This document shows, piece by piece, positions 40,907 to 49,366 of a stretch of 64,000 nt of DNA. A program made the position numbers and the translations under genes. The first letter of the stretch is position 1. Every line of letters begins with the position of its first letter. The DNA is from DASWHR01 sp036398095. Its GTDB lineage: Bacteria; Actinomycetota; AC-67. Below the pieces are notes generated by a model. That model saw only the letters and a program-made list of their open reading frames with translations, did no database searches and was not told the origin of the DNA. Where the stretch lies: positions 1 to 64,000 of the forward strand of contig DASWHR010000033.1 in assembly GCA_036398095.1 (NCBI GenBank). The letters run 5' to 3'.

Positions 40907-42532
40907 ATGACCTTTCCGGGACTGATGATGCAGCAGCCGCTCACGCTTCGGCTGTGCTTGGAACGAGCCGAAACACTGTTTCCGGATCGGGGCGCAACAA
41001 CCAAGACGCCCGGCGGCATGGTCCGCACGACCTACGGCCAGATCGGCGAGCGCTGCCGGCGACTCGCGAACGCGTTGACGACGCTCGGGATCGAACCGGG
41101 CGACCGGGTGGGATCGTTCGCGTGGAACTCGACGCGGCATCTGGAGCTGTATCTGGGCGTGCCGTGCATGGGCGCGGTGCTGCACACGCTCAACATCCGG
41201 CTCCATCCCGAGCAGGTCGCCTGGATCGCCAATCACGCCGAGGACAAGATCGTGTTCGTCGACGAGTCGCTGCTGCCCGTCTTCGCCCAGGTCGCGCCGC
41301 ATCTGACGACGGTCAAGCACATCGTCGTCATGGCCGACGGCCCCCTGCCGCCGGCGGCGCCGGACGGCGCGCTGTCCTACGAAGACCTGCTGGCCGCCGC
41401 ATCGCCGTCCTACGCGTGGCCGGATCTGGACGAAAACGCCGCGTGCGCGATGGCCTATACGTCCGGCACGACCGGAAACCCGAAGGGCGTCGTGTATTCG
41501 CATCGGGCGATGACGCTGCACGCATTCATGTCGTGCATGGTCGACAGCAACGGCATCGGCGAGGCGGACGTGTGCCTGCCGATCGTGCCGATGTTCCACG
41601 CCAACGCGTGGGGCATCCCGTGGGCGGCGGCGCTCGCCGGCGCGAACATCGTGTTTCCCGCGCAATACATGACGCCGCCCGACATCCTGTCGCTGATCGA
41701 GTCGGAACGCGTCACGTTCACCGCCGGCGTGCCGACGATCTGGATCGGCGCGCTGCCGGAGGTGCAGAAAGGCACGTGCGACCTGTCGTCGCTGCAACGC
41801 GTCGTGATCGGCGGCGCGGCGGTTCCGCTGTCTTTGATCAAGGCCTACGACGATCTTGGCATCCGGATCCTTCAGGGATGGGGCATGACCGAAACCGGCC
41901 CGCTCGCGTCGCTATCCCGGCCGCTGTCGACCATGGACGCGACCATGTCCCGCGAGGAGCTGCAGACGGTGCGCGCGAAGCAGGGTCTTCCCGTGGCCGG
42001 CGTCGAGCTTCGCATCATGGGCGAGGACGGCGTCGCGCCCTGGGACGGAAAGACGTTCGGCGAAGTACAGGTGCGCGGCAACTGGGTCGCGCGAACCTAC
42101 TACAACGACGAACGCTCGCCGGAATCCTGGACCGAGGACGGATGGTTGCGCACCGGCGACGTCGCGATCGTCGACGCGACCGGCTTCGTCCAATTGGTGG
42201 ACCGCACGAAGGATCTGGTCAAGTCGGGCGGCGAGTGGATCTCGTCGGTCGATCTGGAGAACGCGATCATGGGTCATCCGAAGGTCGCCGAGGCCGCGGT
42301 GATCGCGATTCCCGACGAGAAATGGTCGGAGCGTCCGATGGCCTGCGTCGTGCCGAAGCCGGGCGAAACGCTCACGTCCGACGAGCTGATCGCGCATCTG
42401 TCCGGGATCCTGCCGAAATGGTGGCTTCCCGAAACGATCGCATTCATCGACGAGGTTCCCAAAACGAGCGTCGGCAAGTTCGACAAGAAAGTGCTGCGCG
42501 CCCGCTACGCCGACGGCACGCTCGCACCGTAG
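40907..42532 (+). CDS. medium/long-chain fatty-acid CoA ligase (AMP-dependent)
   Basis: 541 residues from the ATG at 40907, with AGGGGG 6 bases upstream. The adenylate-forming motifs are complete: A3 YTSGTTGNPKGVVYSH, A5 GWGMTETGP, A7/A8 DGWLRTGDVAIVD and VDRTKDLVKSGGEWIS, and A10 KTSVGKFDKK with the catalytic Lys. It activates a fatty or aromatic acid to acyl-AMP and then acyl-CoA. Overall it is most like FadD-type ligases used in lipid degradation. Confidence 0.9.
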   Translation: MTFPGLMMQQPLTLRLCLERAETLFPDRGATTKTPGGMVRTTYGQIGERCRRLANALTTLGIEPGDRVGSFAWNSTRHLELYLGVPCMGAVLHTLNIRLHPEQVAWIANHAEDKIVFVDESLLPVFAQVAPHLTTVKHIVVMADGPLPPAAPDGALSYEDLLAAASPSYAWPDLDENAACAMAYTSGTTGNPKGVVYSHRAMTLHAFMSCMVDSNGIGEADVCLPIVPMFHANAWGIPWAAALAGANIVFPAQYMTPPDILSLIESERVTFTAGVPTIWIGALPEVQKGTCDLSSLQRVVIGGAAVPLSLIKAYDDLGIRILQGWGMTETGPLASLSRPLSTMDATMSREELQTVRAKQGLPVAGVELRIMGEDGVAPWDGKTFGEVQVRGNWVARTYYNDERSPESWTEDGWLRTGDVAIVDATGFVQLVDRTKDLVKSGGEWISSVDLENAIMGHPKVAEAAVIAIPDEKWSERPMACVVPKPGETLTSDELIAHLSGILPKWWLPETIAFIDEVPKTSVGKFDKKVLRARYADGTLAP

Positions 42533-42566
42533 GGAACAACGCCGGACACGCGCGCGTCCAAGGAAC

Positions 42567-43811
42567 ATGAAAACAATCGTCGCTGTGCTCGCCGCTGCCG
42601 CCTTGACGCTTTCGGGCGGCAACGCCTTCGCCCAAGAATCCCCCACGCCGCCGGACGGCGGTGGCTCGTCCGGAAGTAGCGGCGGCAGCACCGGGATCGC
42701 AGCGGCCGGACTCGTTCAGCAAGATCAGCGGATCTTGACCGACGGACAAGAAGCGCGCGTGTTGATCCCCGGCAAGACATCGACGATCGAGTTGACCTTC
42801 GTCAATCAAGGCGATCAGCCCGTGCGCGGCGCCGTAGCAACGGTCTTCGAGACCCAGGGCGCGACGGTGACACCAGCCGAAGCGCGGATCGGCGACGTCG
42901 CCCCCGGCGCGTCCGGCATCGCACGCTTCGACGTCACCGTCGCCGCGACGGACTGCACCGAGTTCTTCGGCTTCGGCGGCGAGATCCGAGCGGACGGGAA
43001 CGAGACGGGCTTCTTCAAAGCGGGCTTCCCCGTTGCGTGCCCGGGTGCCCGGCTCACGATCGAGTCGGTCACGATCGGCGGCGGTGACGGCGATCAGGCA
43101 CCCGAGCCGGGCGAGACCGTGACGCTGACCGTCGTGCTTCGCAACGACGGCGCCGACCCGGCGACGAACGTAACCGGCACAATGAGCGTCACCGGCGAGG
43201 ACGTCGAGGTCGTGGTCGCTGCGGCGCGCTGGCCCGACATCGCGCCCGGCGAATCCGCGACCTCGATCGCGCCGTTCACCATGCGCGTCGCGCCCGATGC
43301 GAAACCACAAGAAGGATGCACCGGAACCGTCGAGCCCGGCGTGATCGAGCCCGGCGTGATCGAGCCGGACGGAACCGAGCCGGGCGGGACCGGCGGCGAC
43401 ACCCCGACGTCACCCGAGCAGCCGGCCCGGGACCTGCCCGCGCCCGACACCGGGGTGACGTCCGAACCGGTCGCAACCGGAACCGCGGAGCCCGCGCCCC
43501 CGCCGGGGTCCGAACCCGCGCCGATGCCCGAGCCCGCGCCGATGCCGCCCGCCTCCGAAGATCCCGGCGTCGCGTTCGACGCGCTGTTCGAGATCACGTC
43601 CGGCAACCAGACCTTCGGCTTGGAATACTCGAACCGGATCGTGTGCGCATTCGAGGACGGCGGCCAAGCGGTGGACGCGCCGGCCGCGCCGGGCGACACC
43701 GAACGAACCGGATCCGCGACCGATCAGGGCGGGCCGGCCGCACCGCTGCTCGTCTCGATCGCGTCGATCATCGCCGCGCTGGCGATCCGGCGCGTTGTGC
43801 GAACGCTCTAA
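42567..43811 (+). CDS. secreted CARDB-like protein with C-terminal TM, unknown function
   Basis: A 414-residue protein: signal peptide ending NAFAQ, Gly/Ser-rich linker, then beta domains (TIELTFVNQGDQPVRGAVATVF, ETVTLTVVLRNDGADPATNVTG) typical of CARDB/cell-adhesion modules. A Pro/Glu/Gly-rich spacer (about 255-330) and a last membrane helix with RRVVRTL follow. No sortase motif. It is probably a cell-surface protein projecting through the wall. Confidence 0.6.
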   Translation: MKTIVAVLAAAALTLSGGNAFAQESPTPPDGGGSSGSSGGSTGIAAAGLVQQDQRILTDGQEARVLIPGKTSTIELTFVNQGDQPVRGAVATVFETQGATVTPAEARIGDVAPGASGIARFDVTVAATDCTEFFGFGGEIRADGNETGFFKAGFPVACPGARLTIESVTIGGGDGDQAPEPGETVTLTVVLRNDGADPATNVTGTMSVTGEDVEVVVAAARWPDIAPGESATSIAPFTMRVAPDAKPQEGCTGTVEPGVIEPGVIEPDGTEPGGTGGDTPTSPEQPARDLPAPDTGVTSEPVATGTAEPAPPPGSEPAPMPEPAPMPPASEDPGVAFDALFEITSGNQTFGLEYSNRIVCAFEDGGQAVDAPAAPGDTERTGSATDQGGPAAPLLVSIASIIAALAIRRVVRTL

Positions 43812-45145
43812 ACCCAGGCTTGCGCGGGGCGGCGGCGATGCCAATCCGTGCGCGACTGAAACACTGCCGCGACGGCTAACAGACGCGCCTCGCTGCCGCG
43901 CGGACCGGCGAGCTGCAGGCCGAACGGCATCAGGTTTTCGTCGAAGCCGCAGGGAATCGAGATCGCGGGAATCTCGGCGACGTTGATCTGCCGGGTCTTC
44001 GACGACAGCAGCCCGCCGTGCACCGGTACATCGTCGCCGCCGATGCGCGCGGTCGTCGCGAAGTGCAGCGGGGCGCCGACCGGCGTGGTCGGAAGCGCGA
44101 TCACGTCTACCGACTCGAACGCGGCATCCCACCGGCGAGCGTGCTCGCTCATCGCGTCGCGCGCATCGCGTTCGTCACGCGGCTCGATGGTCCGCGCGGC
44201 GGCCGCAAGAAATTGCAGCTCCTCCGACAGCAGCGAGGTGTCCATGCCGGGGTGGGCGCGCAAGAACTCGGGCAGCACGATGTCGGCCCAGGTGTCTCGG
44301 ACGCGCTCCGCGTCGGGCAGGGCGATGTCGACGATGCGCGCGCCGGCCGACTCGAGCACCCCGGCGGCCGCGCGCACGCCGCGTTCGACCAGCGGGTCGA
44401 TGGTGTCGAACGAACGGTTCTGCGCCATCCCGACGGTGACGCCGCTTAGATCGTCGAGCCAGACGACCGACAGCCCGGACAGGACCTGCATGGCCAGCGC
44501 GAGGTCTTCGGCATCGCCGGCGATGGGGCCGACAGTGTCCAGCGTCGGCGACAGAGGCACCGCACCTTCCACCGACAGCAGACCGTTCGTCGTCTTCAGC
44601 CCGCTGACCCCGCACAGCGACGACGGAATGCGCACCGATCCGCCCGTGTCGGTTCCCAGCGCGAGCGGTACCAGTCCGGCCGCGACGGCGGCGGCGCTGC
44701 CGCTGGAGGACCCGCCCGTCATCCGGGAAGGATTCCAGGGATTGTCGGCCGGGCCGATCGAGGACACGTCGCCGGTCGCGCCGAACGCCAGCTCGTGCAT
44801 GTTGGTCTTGCCGACGATGATCGCGCCCGCCCGACGCAACGCCGCCACGACCGGCGCGTCGGTCGCGGCGATGCGGCCGGCATAGATACCCGAACACGCG
44901 GTCGTGGGCCGGCCGGCGACATCGAACAGATCCTTGACCGCGACCGGAACGCCGTGCAAGGGCCCGCGAGCCGGTCCGGCGTCGGCTTCGATCGCCGCTG
45001 CGATCGCCTCTTCCCGCATGATGACGGTGAACAGGTTGATCGCATGGTTCGCGTGGTCCATCGTCTCGACGGTGCGGCCGACTTCGGCCAAGCTGGTGGT
45101 TTCGCCGGATGCGATTCGTTCGGCGAGGTCGCGCAACTCCCCCAT
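43808..45145 (-). CDS. amidase (amidase signature family)
   Basis: 445 residues from the ATG at 45145. The Ser-cisSer-Lys triad is present: Lys 71 in GVPVAVKDLFDV, the cis-Ser in TGGSSSGSAAAVAAG (146-148) and Ser 170 in GTDTGGSVRIPSS. Substrate is unknown: it is not the GatA subunit by context (no gatB/gatC nearby). The ATG overlaps the upstream TGA by one base (TGATG), so it is translationally coupled to the DinB-like gene. It converges with the secreted protein gene, overlapping by 4 bases. Confidence 0.85.
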   Translation of the reverse strand: MGELRDLAERIASGETTSLAEVGRTVETMDHANHAINLFTVIMREEAIAAAIEADAGPARGPLHGVPVAVKDLFDVAGRPTTACSGIYAGRIAATDAPVVAALRRAGAIIVGKTNMHELAFGATGDVSSIGPADNPWNPSRMTGGSSSGSAAAVAAGLVPLALGTDTGGSVRIPSSLCGVSGLKTTNGLLSVEGAVPLSPTLDTVGPIAGDAEDLALAMQVLSGLSVVWLDDLSGVTVGMAQNRSFDTIDPLVERGVRAAAGVLESAGARIVDIALPDAERVRDTWADIVLPEFLRAHPGMDTSLLSEELQFLAAAARTIEPRDERDARDAMSEHARRWDAAFESVDVIALPTTPVGAPLHFATTARIGGDDVPVHGGLLSSKTRQINVAEIPAISIPCGFDENLMPFGLQLAGPRGSEARLLAVAAVFQSRTDWHRRRPAQAWV

Positions 45146-45951
45146 CAGCCCGCGCGCATCGCGTCCAGAAACGCCTCGGCTACGCCGCGATCGCCCTCGA
45201 TGCGGATCGCGCCGGTCTTTTCGTGATCGCGCCACGCGTCACGGTTCGCGGCCGACATCAGCAACGCCGGCGCAGTCGCGGTCACGGTCGCGTCCACGTT
45301 TCCACCGTCGAAACGGAATTCCTTCGTGGCCAGATCCACGAACAGCGGCGACACGTCGACGCCGTCGAAGCGAATCGCGGCCGTTCCCTTGGTGTCGTCC
45401 GGCATCCGAACCGGCGTCTGCTGCGCCATCACGACCTGCAACGCGCGCGCGGCCGCCGCGAGCGAGGCAAGATCGTGCGACGGGTCCATCGAAAGCGCCC
45501 GGCGGATGTCTTGCTCGTGGATCCACTCGTCGAAGACGCGGATCTGTCCGAGGAACAGCAGCGGCACCTTCCCGAACGGCATCGGGATCTTGCGTCGAAG
45601 CACGATACCGGGCGCGGCCTTGAACGCCGCGACGCTTCGTCGGCCCCATTTGCGCAGGCCCGCAAGGATCTCGGCCGTCGGCCGGTCCGACCAGCGGTGC
45701 ACCTGTGTCTCGTTCCAGGCTTCGACGGCATCGAGTCCGCCGTCGGCCTGCGGGCGGACGCCCATCCGGAGCATGCGGCCGGTGAGCGCCCCCTGGTCGC
45801 TTGCGACGAGGTGGCCGGCGACCTCGCGCACGCGCCATCCGGGCAGCGCGATCGTGTCCCATTCCTGGGGCGACAGCGGTTCGAGCAACGCGACGGTCCG
45901 CGCCCGCTGGCGCGCAACGTCGGCAAGCACCTCGTTCTTGGTCGGTTCCAT
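45145..45951 (-). CDS. TIGR03083/DinB-superfamily protein (mycothiol-dependent maleylpyruvate isomerase-like)
   Basis: 268 residues from the ATG at 45951, with GGGGGAG directly upstream. A DinB four-helix fold is suggested by LSPQEWDTIALPGWRVREVAGHLVASD and the later VFDEWIHEQDIRRAL, with metal-binding His residues in GHL and in DEWIHEQDIR. The C-terminal 90 residues form the SCP2-like beta domain common to TIGR03083 proteins. These often use mycothiol in Actinobacteria; that is inference here. Confidence 0.75.
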   Translation of the reverse strand: MEPTKNEVLADVARQRARTVALLEPLSPQEWDTIALPGWRVREVAGHLVASDQGALTGRMLRMGVRPQADGGLDAVEAWNETQVHRWSDRPTAEILAGLRKWGRRSVAAFKAAPGIVLRRKIPMPFGKVPLLFLGQIRVFDEWIHEQDIRRALSMDPSHDLASLAAAARALQVVMAQQTPVRMPDDTKGTAAIRFDGVDVSPLFVDLATKEFRFDGGNVDATVTATAPALLMSAANRDAWRDHEKTGAIRIEGDRGVAEAFLDAMRAG

Positions 45952-46074
45952 CGTCTCCCCCGATCGGCGGCCGGCTCCCGGGCCCGACAAGCCTATCGGC
46001 AGGATCGCCCGTCGCGTCGTCCATGCACGCCCTCCTTGCACCCGGGGCCGCGGATCCTTAGTGTCGGCACTCCA

Positions 46075-46920
46075 ATGAAAGCCGCCTACACGCTCGTTGA
46101 CGTCTTCACCGACCGGCCGCTCGCCGGAAACGCGCTGGCGGTCTTTCCCGACGGCCACGACATCCCGGAAGAGCTCTATCCGGCGATCGCACGCGAGCTG
46201 AACCTGTCCGAGACGGTGTTCGTCATCTCGATCGAGCCCGACCGATACGAATCCCGCATCTTTACCCCCGGCTCCGAGTTGCCGTTCGCGGGACATCCGA
46301 CGCTCGGCACCGCATGGGTGCTGCATCATCTGGGCCGGATCGAAGGGCCGCGAGCCGTTCAGCGGACCGCGGCCGGCGACACGCCGGTCTCGCTCGCCTT
46401 CGACACGGTCTGGTTCGAGCGGACCGGCACGGTCGGCACCGACATCGACGATGTGTCCTTCATCGCGCCGGCGCTGGGGCTGGCCGAATCCGATGTCGGA
46501 TTCAACGCGGGCCTGCTGGGGTTCGAGCGCCGGTGGCTGGCGCCCGCGTTCGCGAACGCCGGCGTCGATCAGCTCATGGTTCCCGTCGCCGATCGAGAGA
46601 CGCTGACGCGGATGAAGCCTCGGCCGGAGGTCGTGGACTTGTCGGGCGACGGCGTCTACTGCTTCACTGCGATCGCACCGACCAAGCTGAAGGCGCGCTT
46701 CTTCGCGGCCGGGATCGGGATCGCGGAGGATCCGGCGACCGGATCGGCGGCGGCCAACGTCGGCCTCTACCTTGCCGACCGGCTCGGCGACTTCTCATTC
46801 GACATCAAACAGGGAAAGGAAACGGGGCGGCCGAGCACCTTGAACGTGGACACCTCGCGCGGGCGGGTTCGCGTGGGCGGCCAGGTCGTGATGACCGGAG
46901 AAGGGGCGCTGCTGCTCTAG
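46075..46920 (+). CDS. PhzF-family isomerase
   Basis: A 281-residue protein with the PhzF double hot-dog fold: FTDRPLAGNALAVFPDG, catalytic Glu 46 in LNLSETVFV, TPGSELPFAGHPTLGTAW and the second-half signature AEDPATGSAAANVG. Most PhzF homologs outside phenazine loci are of unknown function; no phenazine genes are here. There is no obvious ribosome site. It converges with the alpha/beta hydrolase gene, overlapping by 4 bases. Confidence 0.85.
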   Translation: MKAAYTLVDVFTDRPLAGNALAVFPDGHDIPEELYPAIARELNLSETVFVISIEPDRYESRIFTPGSELPFAGHPTLGTAWVLHHLGRIEGPRAVQRTAAGDTPVSLAFDTVWFERTGTVGTDIDDVSFIAPALGLAESDVGFNAGLLGFERRWLAPAFANAGVDQLMVPVADRETLTRMKPRPEVVDLSGDGVYCFTAIAPTKLKARFFAAGIGIAEDPATGSAAANVGLYLADRLGDFSFDIKQGKETGRPSTLNVDTSRGRVRVGGQVVMTGEGALLL

Positions 46921-47732
46921 TCGAGCACGTGCGCGTCGCGCAGGAAGGCGAGCACGATCTGCACCATGCGCATCGTCTCTTCGTCGCGCGCGCGAGCGTC
47001 GATGGGCTCGGTCATGCGGGCGCTCGGGATCATCGCCGCGACGGCGCGGCCGGCTTCGGTCGAGTGGATCGGATCGTTGCCGGGGATGACCAGGGCCGGC
47101 GCGACGATCGCCGCCGGATCGTCGCCGGCCGACATCGGCGGCGACGGCGGAATCCCCTCCAGCGCCGCGGCGATCGACAGCGGATCGTGGCGGCCCCAGT
47201 CCTCGCGCAGCCGCTCCAACCGTTTCGGGTCGCGCTCGACGGCGTCGCGCGCCTCGGGGATCGTCATCAGAAACTCGATCGCTTGGTCCAGGCCGCCGCT
47301 GCGGATCGCCGCCGCGCCCAGGCGGAACAGCACCTGCAGATGCTCGGGCGCCGGGCCGCCGTCGGAGCCCGGCCGGACCATAATCAGCGCGTCGGCCCGC
47401 GCGGGCTCTTCCATCGCGACACGCGCCGCGGTCGCCGCCCCCATCGACGCGCCGACCAGAATCGCCCGGCTCCATCCGACGTGGTCGAGCAGCTCGCGAA
47501 GGTCGCGCGACAGCAGCGGATAGGCAAAGCCGGACTCGTGGCGGACCGGGGCGCTTCGGCCGTGTCCTCGCGCATCGAAGGCGAGGACCGTGAAATGAGC
47601 GGCGAACGCGTCGATGACATCGCGATCGCCCTCGCGGCACGAGGCCAGGCCGTGGCACCACACCAGCGGCGGGCCGGAGCCGGCGATCTCGTAGGCGAGC
47701 GTCGTCGAGGGAAGCGTGGCGAGTCGTTCCAT
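46917..47732 (-). CDS. alpha/beta hydrolase
   Basis: A 271-residue protein. Oxyanion-hole region VWCHGLASC, nucleophile Ser in VGASMGAATAARV (GxSxG), an acid in VIPGNDPIHST and the catalytic-His region near the C-terminus are in the usual order. No signal peptide. It lies 38 bp downstream of the XRE-TPR regulator on the same strand, so the two are probably co-transcribed. Substrate unknown. Confidence 0.8.
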   Translation of the reverse strand: MERLATLPSTTLAYEIAGSGPPLVWCHGLASCREGDRDVIDAFAAHFTVLAFDARGHGRSAPVRHESGFAYPLLSRDLRELLDHVGWSRAILVGASMGAATAARVAMEEPARADALIMVRPGSDGGPAPEHLQVLFRLGAAAIRSGGLDQAIEFLMTIPEARDAVERDPKRLERLREDWGRHDPLSIAAALEGIPPSPPMSAGDDPAAIVAPALVIPGNDPIHSTEAGRAVAAMIPSARMTEPIDARARDEETMRMVQIVLAFLRDAHVLD

Positions 47733-47770
47733 GGCAGCGGGGACACGATACCGCCGCGCGGCGCGGCGGG

Positions 47771-49087
47771 CTACGCGGCGCCTTCGACGGCGCCGAGGCC
47801 GTCGCGGAAGACGGCGAGTGCCTCATCGGTGCGTCCCTGCGCGATGAGCAGATCCCCGAGCGAGCGGAAGCAGCGCGCGGCATCCATCTGAGCTCCGGCA
47901 GAGGTGAAGAGCTCGGTGGCGGCGCGAAGCTCCCGCTCGGCGGCCTCGGGATCCTGCGAGCGAATCGACTCACCGAGGACGCGACGGGCGCGAGCCTGCT
48001 CCAACGGCTCGACGCCCTCGGCGAGTGCGATGACCTGCCCGGCGAGACGCGCGGCCTCGTCGGTGTCGCCGTCCCGGCGATGCAGCTCGGCCTGGGACAG
48101 CAGAATCGTGGAAAGGACAGACGGCGGCGCCGACGGGCCGATCAGCTCCATGGCGCGGTCGAGCGCGACTCGCGCCGTCGGCTCGTCGCCGGCGGCGAGC
48201 GCAGTCTCCCCGAGCGTCGCTTGGAGACGTCCGAGCTCGTGCGTGAGACCGAGCTCGGCAAAAAGAGTGCCCGCGCGCCGGATGAGGGAGAGCGCGCGGG
48301 CAGGGTCGGCCACCGCCATGGGGGGTGCGGCAGCCCAGAGGGCACTTGCGAGCGTGCGAGTGTCGCCGGCTTTGCGGGCCCACTCGATCGCTTCGAGTCC
48401 GGTGCGACGCGCGCGCGCGTAGTCGCCGCGCTCGCTGCAGGTCGCCGAAAGATGCAAAAACAACCGCGCGGTCAGCGCGGGATACAGATCCGATTCGGAT
48501 GCCAGAGCGTCGATCGCGCGGGTGAGCAGGTCGGCCGAGTAGCCAAGATCCCCCATCCGCCGGTGCAGACGCGCAAGGCGCACGGTCATGTCCCCGCGGT
48601 CTTCGACACCCATCCCGGCGCCCGCGACGGCGGCCTGGTCGTAGAACGCCAGCGCGACCTCGACATCACCGATGCGCTCTTCGAGTTCGCCGAGATAGCG
48701 CTTCGCGAGCGAGACGAAGTCGGAAAGTTCGTGGCGCTGCGCGAGAGCGAGCATCGCCGATGCCGCGGCGCGCGCCTGGTCCCAGCGGGCCTCGTCGATC
48801 CCGACCAGCGCTTCGACCTTGAGGCGCTCCAGTTCGAGCAGGGTGGCCGCGTCCACCGGAGAGAGCAGGACGTCGGGGGAGATGCCGAGGCGACGGGCGA
48901 AGGCGCCCAGCGCCTCAGGCGACGGGGTCCGCTCCCCCGACTCGATCCTGCTCACGTACGCGACGCTGTAGTCGGGCGACGCCAGTTGGGCCTGCGTCAG
49001 ACCCTTCCGCCGGCGCGCGGACCGAAGCCTGGGCCCAAGGGGTCCGGGAGCCCCGGCTCGTTCCTCGGTTTCCGGTCGCACGGTCAT
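47771..49087 (-). CDS. XRE-type HTH regulator with C-terminal TPR array (RRNPP-like architecture)
   Basis: A 438-residue protein. An XRE/Cro helix-turn-helix lies near residues 17-72 (KGLTQAQLASPDYSVAYVSRIESGERTPSPEAL). The rest is helical repeats with TPR character (pairs of helices with A-L-A spacing, for example ARLHRRMGDLGYSADLLTRAI and FRSLGDLLIAQGRTDEALAVFRDGL). Regulators with this build (PlcR, Rgg, ComR, AimR) bind short secreted peptides in the TPR groove. Here a small signal-peptide-like ORF is divergent from it, with inverted TTGACA repeats in between. Peptide sensing is an inference. Confidence 0.8.
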   Translation of the reverse strand: MTVRPETEERAGAPGPLGPRLRSARRRKGLTQAQLASPDYSVAYVSRIESGERTPSPEALGAFARRLGISPDVLLSPVDAATLLELERLKVEALVGIDEARWDQARAAASAMLALAQRHELSDFVSLAKRYLGELEERIGDVEVALAFYDQAAVAGAGMGVEDRGDMTVRLARLHRRMGDLGYSADLLTRAIDALASESDLYPALTARLFLHLSATCSERGDYARARRTGLEAIEWARKAGDTRTLASALWAAAPPMAVADPARALSLIRRAGTLFAELGLTHELGRLQATLGETALAAGDEPTARVALDRAMELIGPSAPPSVLSTILLSQAELHRRDGDTDEAARLAGQVIALAEGVEPLEQARARRVLGESIRSQDPEAAERELRAATELFTSAGAQMDAARCFRSLGDLLIAQGRTDEALAVFRDGLGAVEGAA

Positions 49088-49088
49088 G

Positions 49089-49127
49089 TTGACTCAAGAA
49101 TTTGACAGATCTTCGCCGGCTTGTCAA
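49089..49127. promoter_or_regulatory. TTGACA/TGTCAA half-site cluster, operator candidate
   Basis: TTGACTCAA (49089-49097, nearly palindromic), then TTGACA (49102-49107) and its inverse TGTCAA (49122-49127), all within 40 bp directly in front of the XRE-TPR start codon at 49087. Autoregulation by the XRE protein is plausible; TTGACA also looks like a -35 element. Confidence 0.5.
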
Positions 49128-49182
49128 TCTATGGGCAGGGGCGTTCTTCGGCCGGGGGCTTCCGTCGGCGGACAACCTGTCG

Positions 49183-49188
49183 TATCAT
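49183..49188 (+). promoter_or_regulatory. -10 element for the small peptide ORF
   Basis: TATCAT lies 27 bases before the ATG at 49216, leaving a short leader with GGGGGA as ribosome site. No clear -35 is present, which would fit an activator-dependent promoter. Confidence 0.4.
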
Positions 49189-49215
49189 CGACTGACTCGT
49201 CCGTGGGGGAATTCA

Positions 49216-49347
49216 ATGCGCAGACTCGCCCGGTCCACCCGTCCCATGATCGGCCCCATGATTCGCCGGCTGCTTCCGGCCCTTGCTCTCATCGCCGCCG
49301 CGCTGTTGGCAACGCGCGGGGCCGGCAACACCCAGTGGCCCTACTGA
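49216..49347 (+). CDS. short signal-peptide-like ORF next to the XRE-TPR regulator
   Basis: A 43-residue peptide. A basic N-region (MRRLARSTRPMIGPMIRR) precedes a hydrophobic core (LLPALALIAAALLA) and a short tail (TRGAGNTQWPY). GGGGGA is 6 bases before the ATG. This is the size and shape of a secreted pro-peptide whose last 6-10 residues could be a signal. The frame is open upstream to 49102, but the start with a ribosome site is 49216. It could also be a spurious ORF or a small membrane peptide; conservation in relatives would decide. Confidence 0.45.
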   Translation: MRRLARSTRPMIGPMIRRLLPALALIAAALLATRGAGNTQWPY

Positions 49348-49366
49348 TCCGTTTGCGGCGCGATCA

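Noticed and set aside
40096..42570. 824-residue forward ORF across the regulator and acyl-CoA ligase genes
   Set aside because: A frame-shifted shadow; the regulator and ligase motifs read in other frames.
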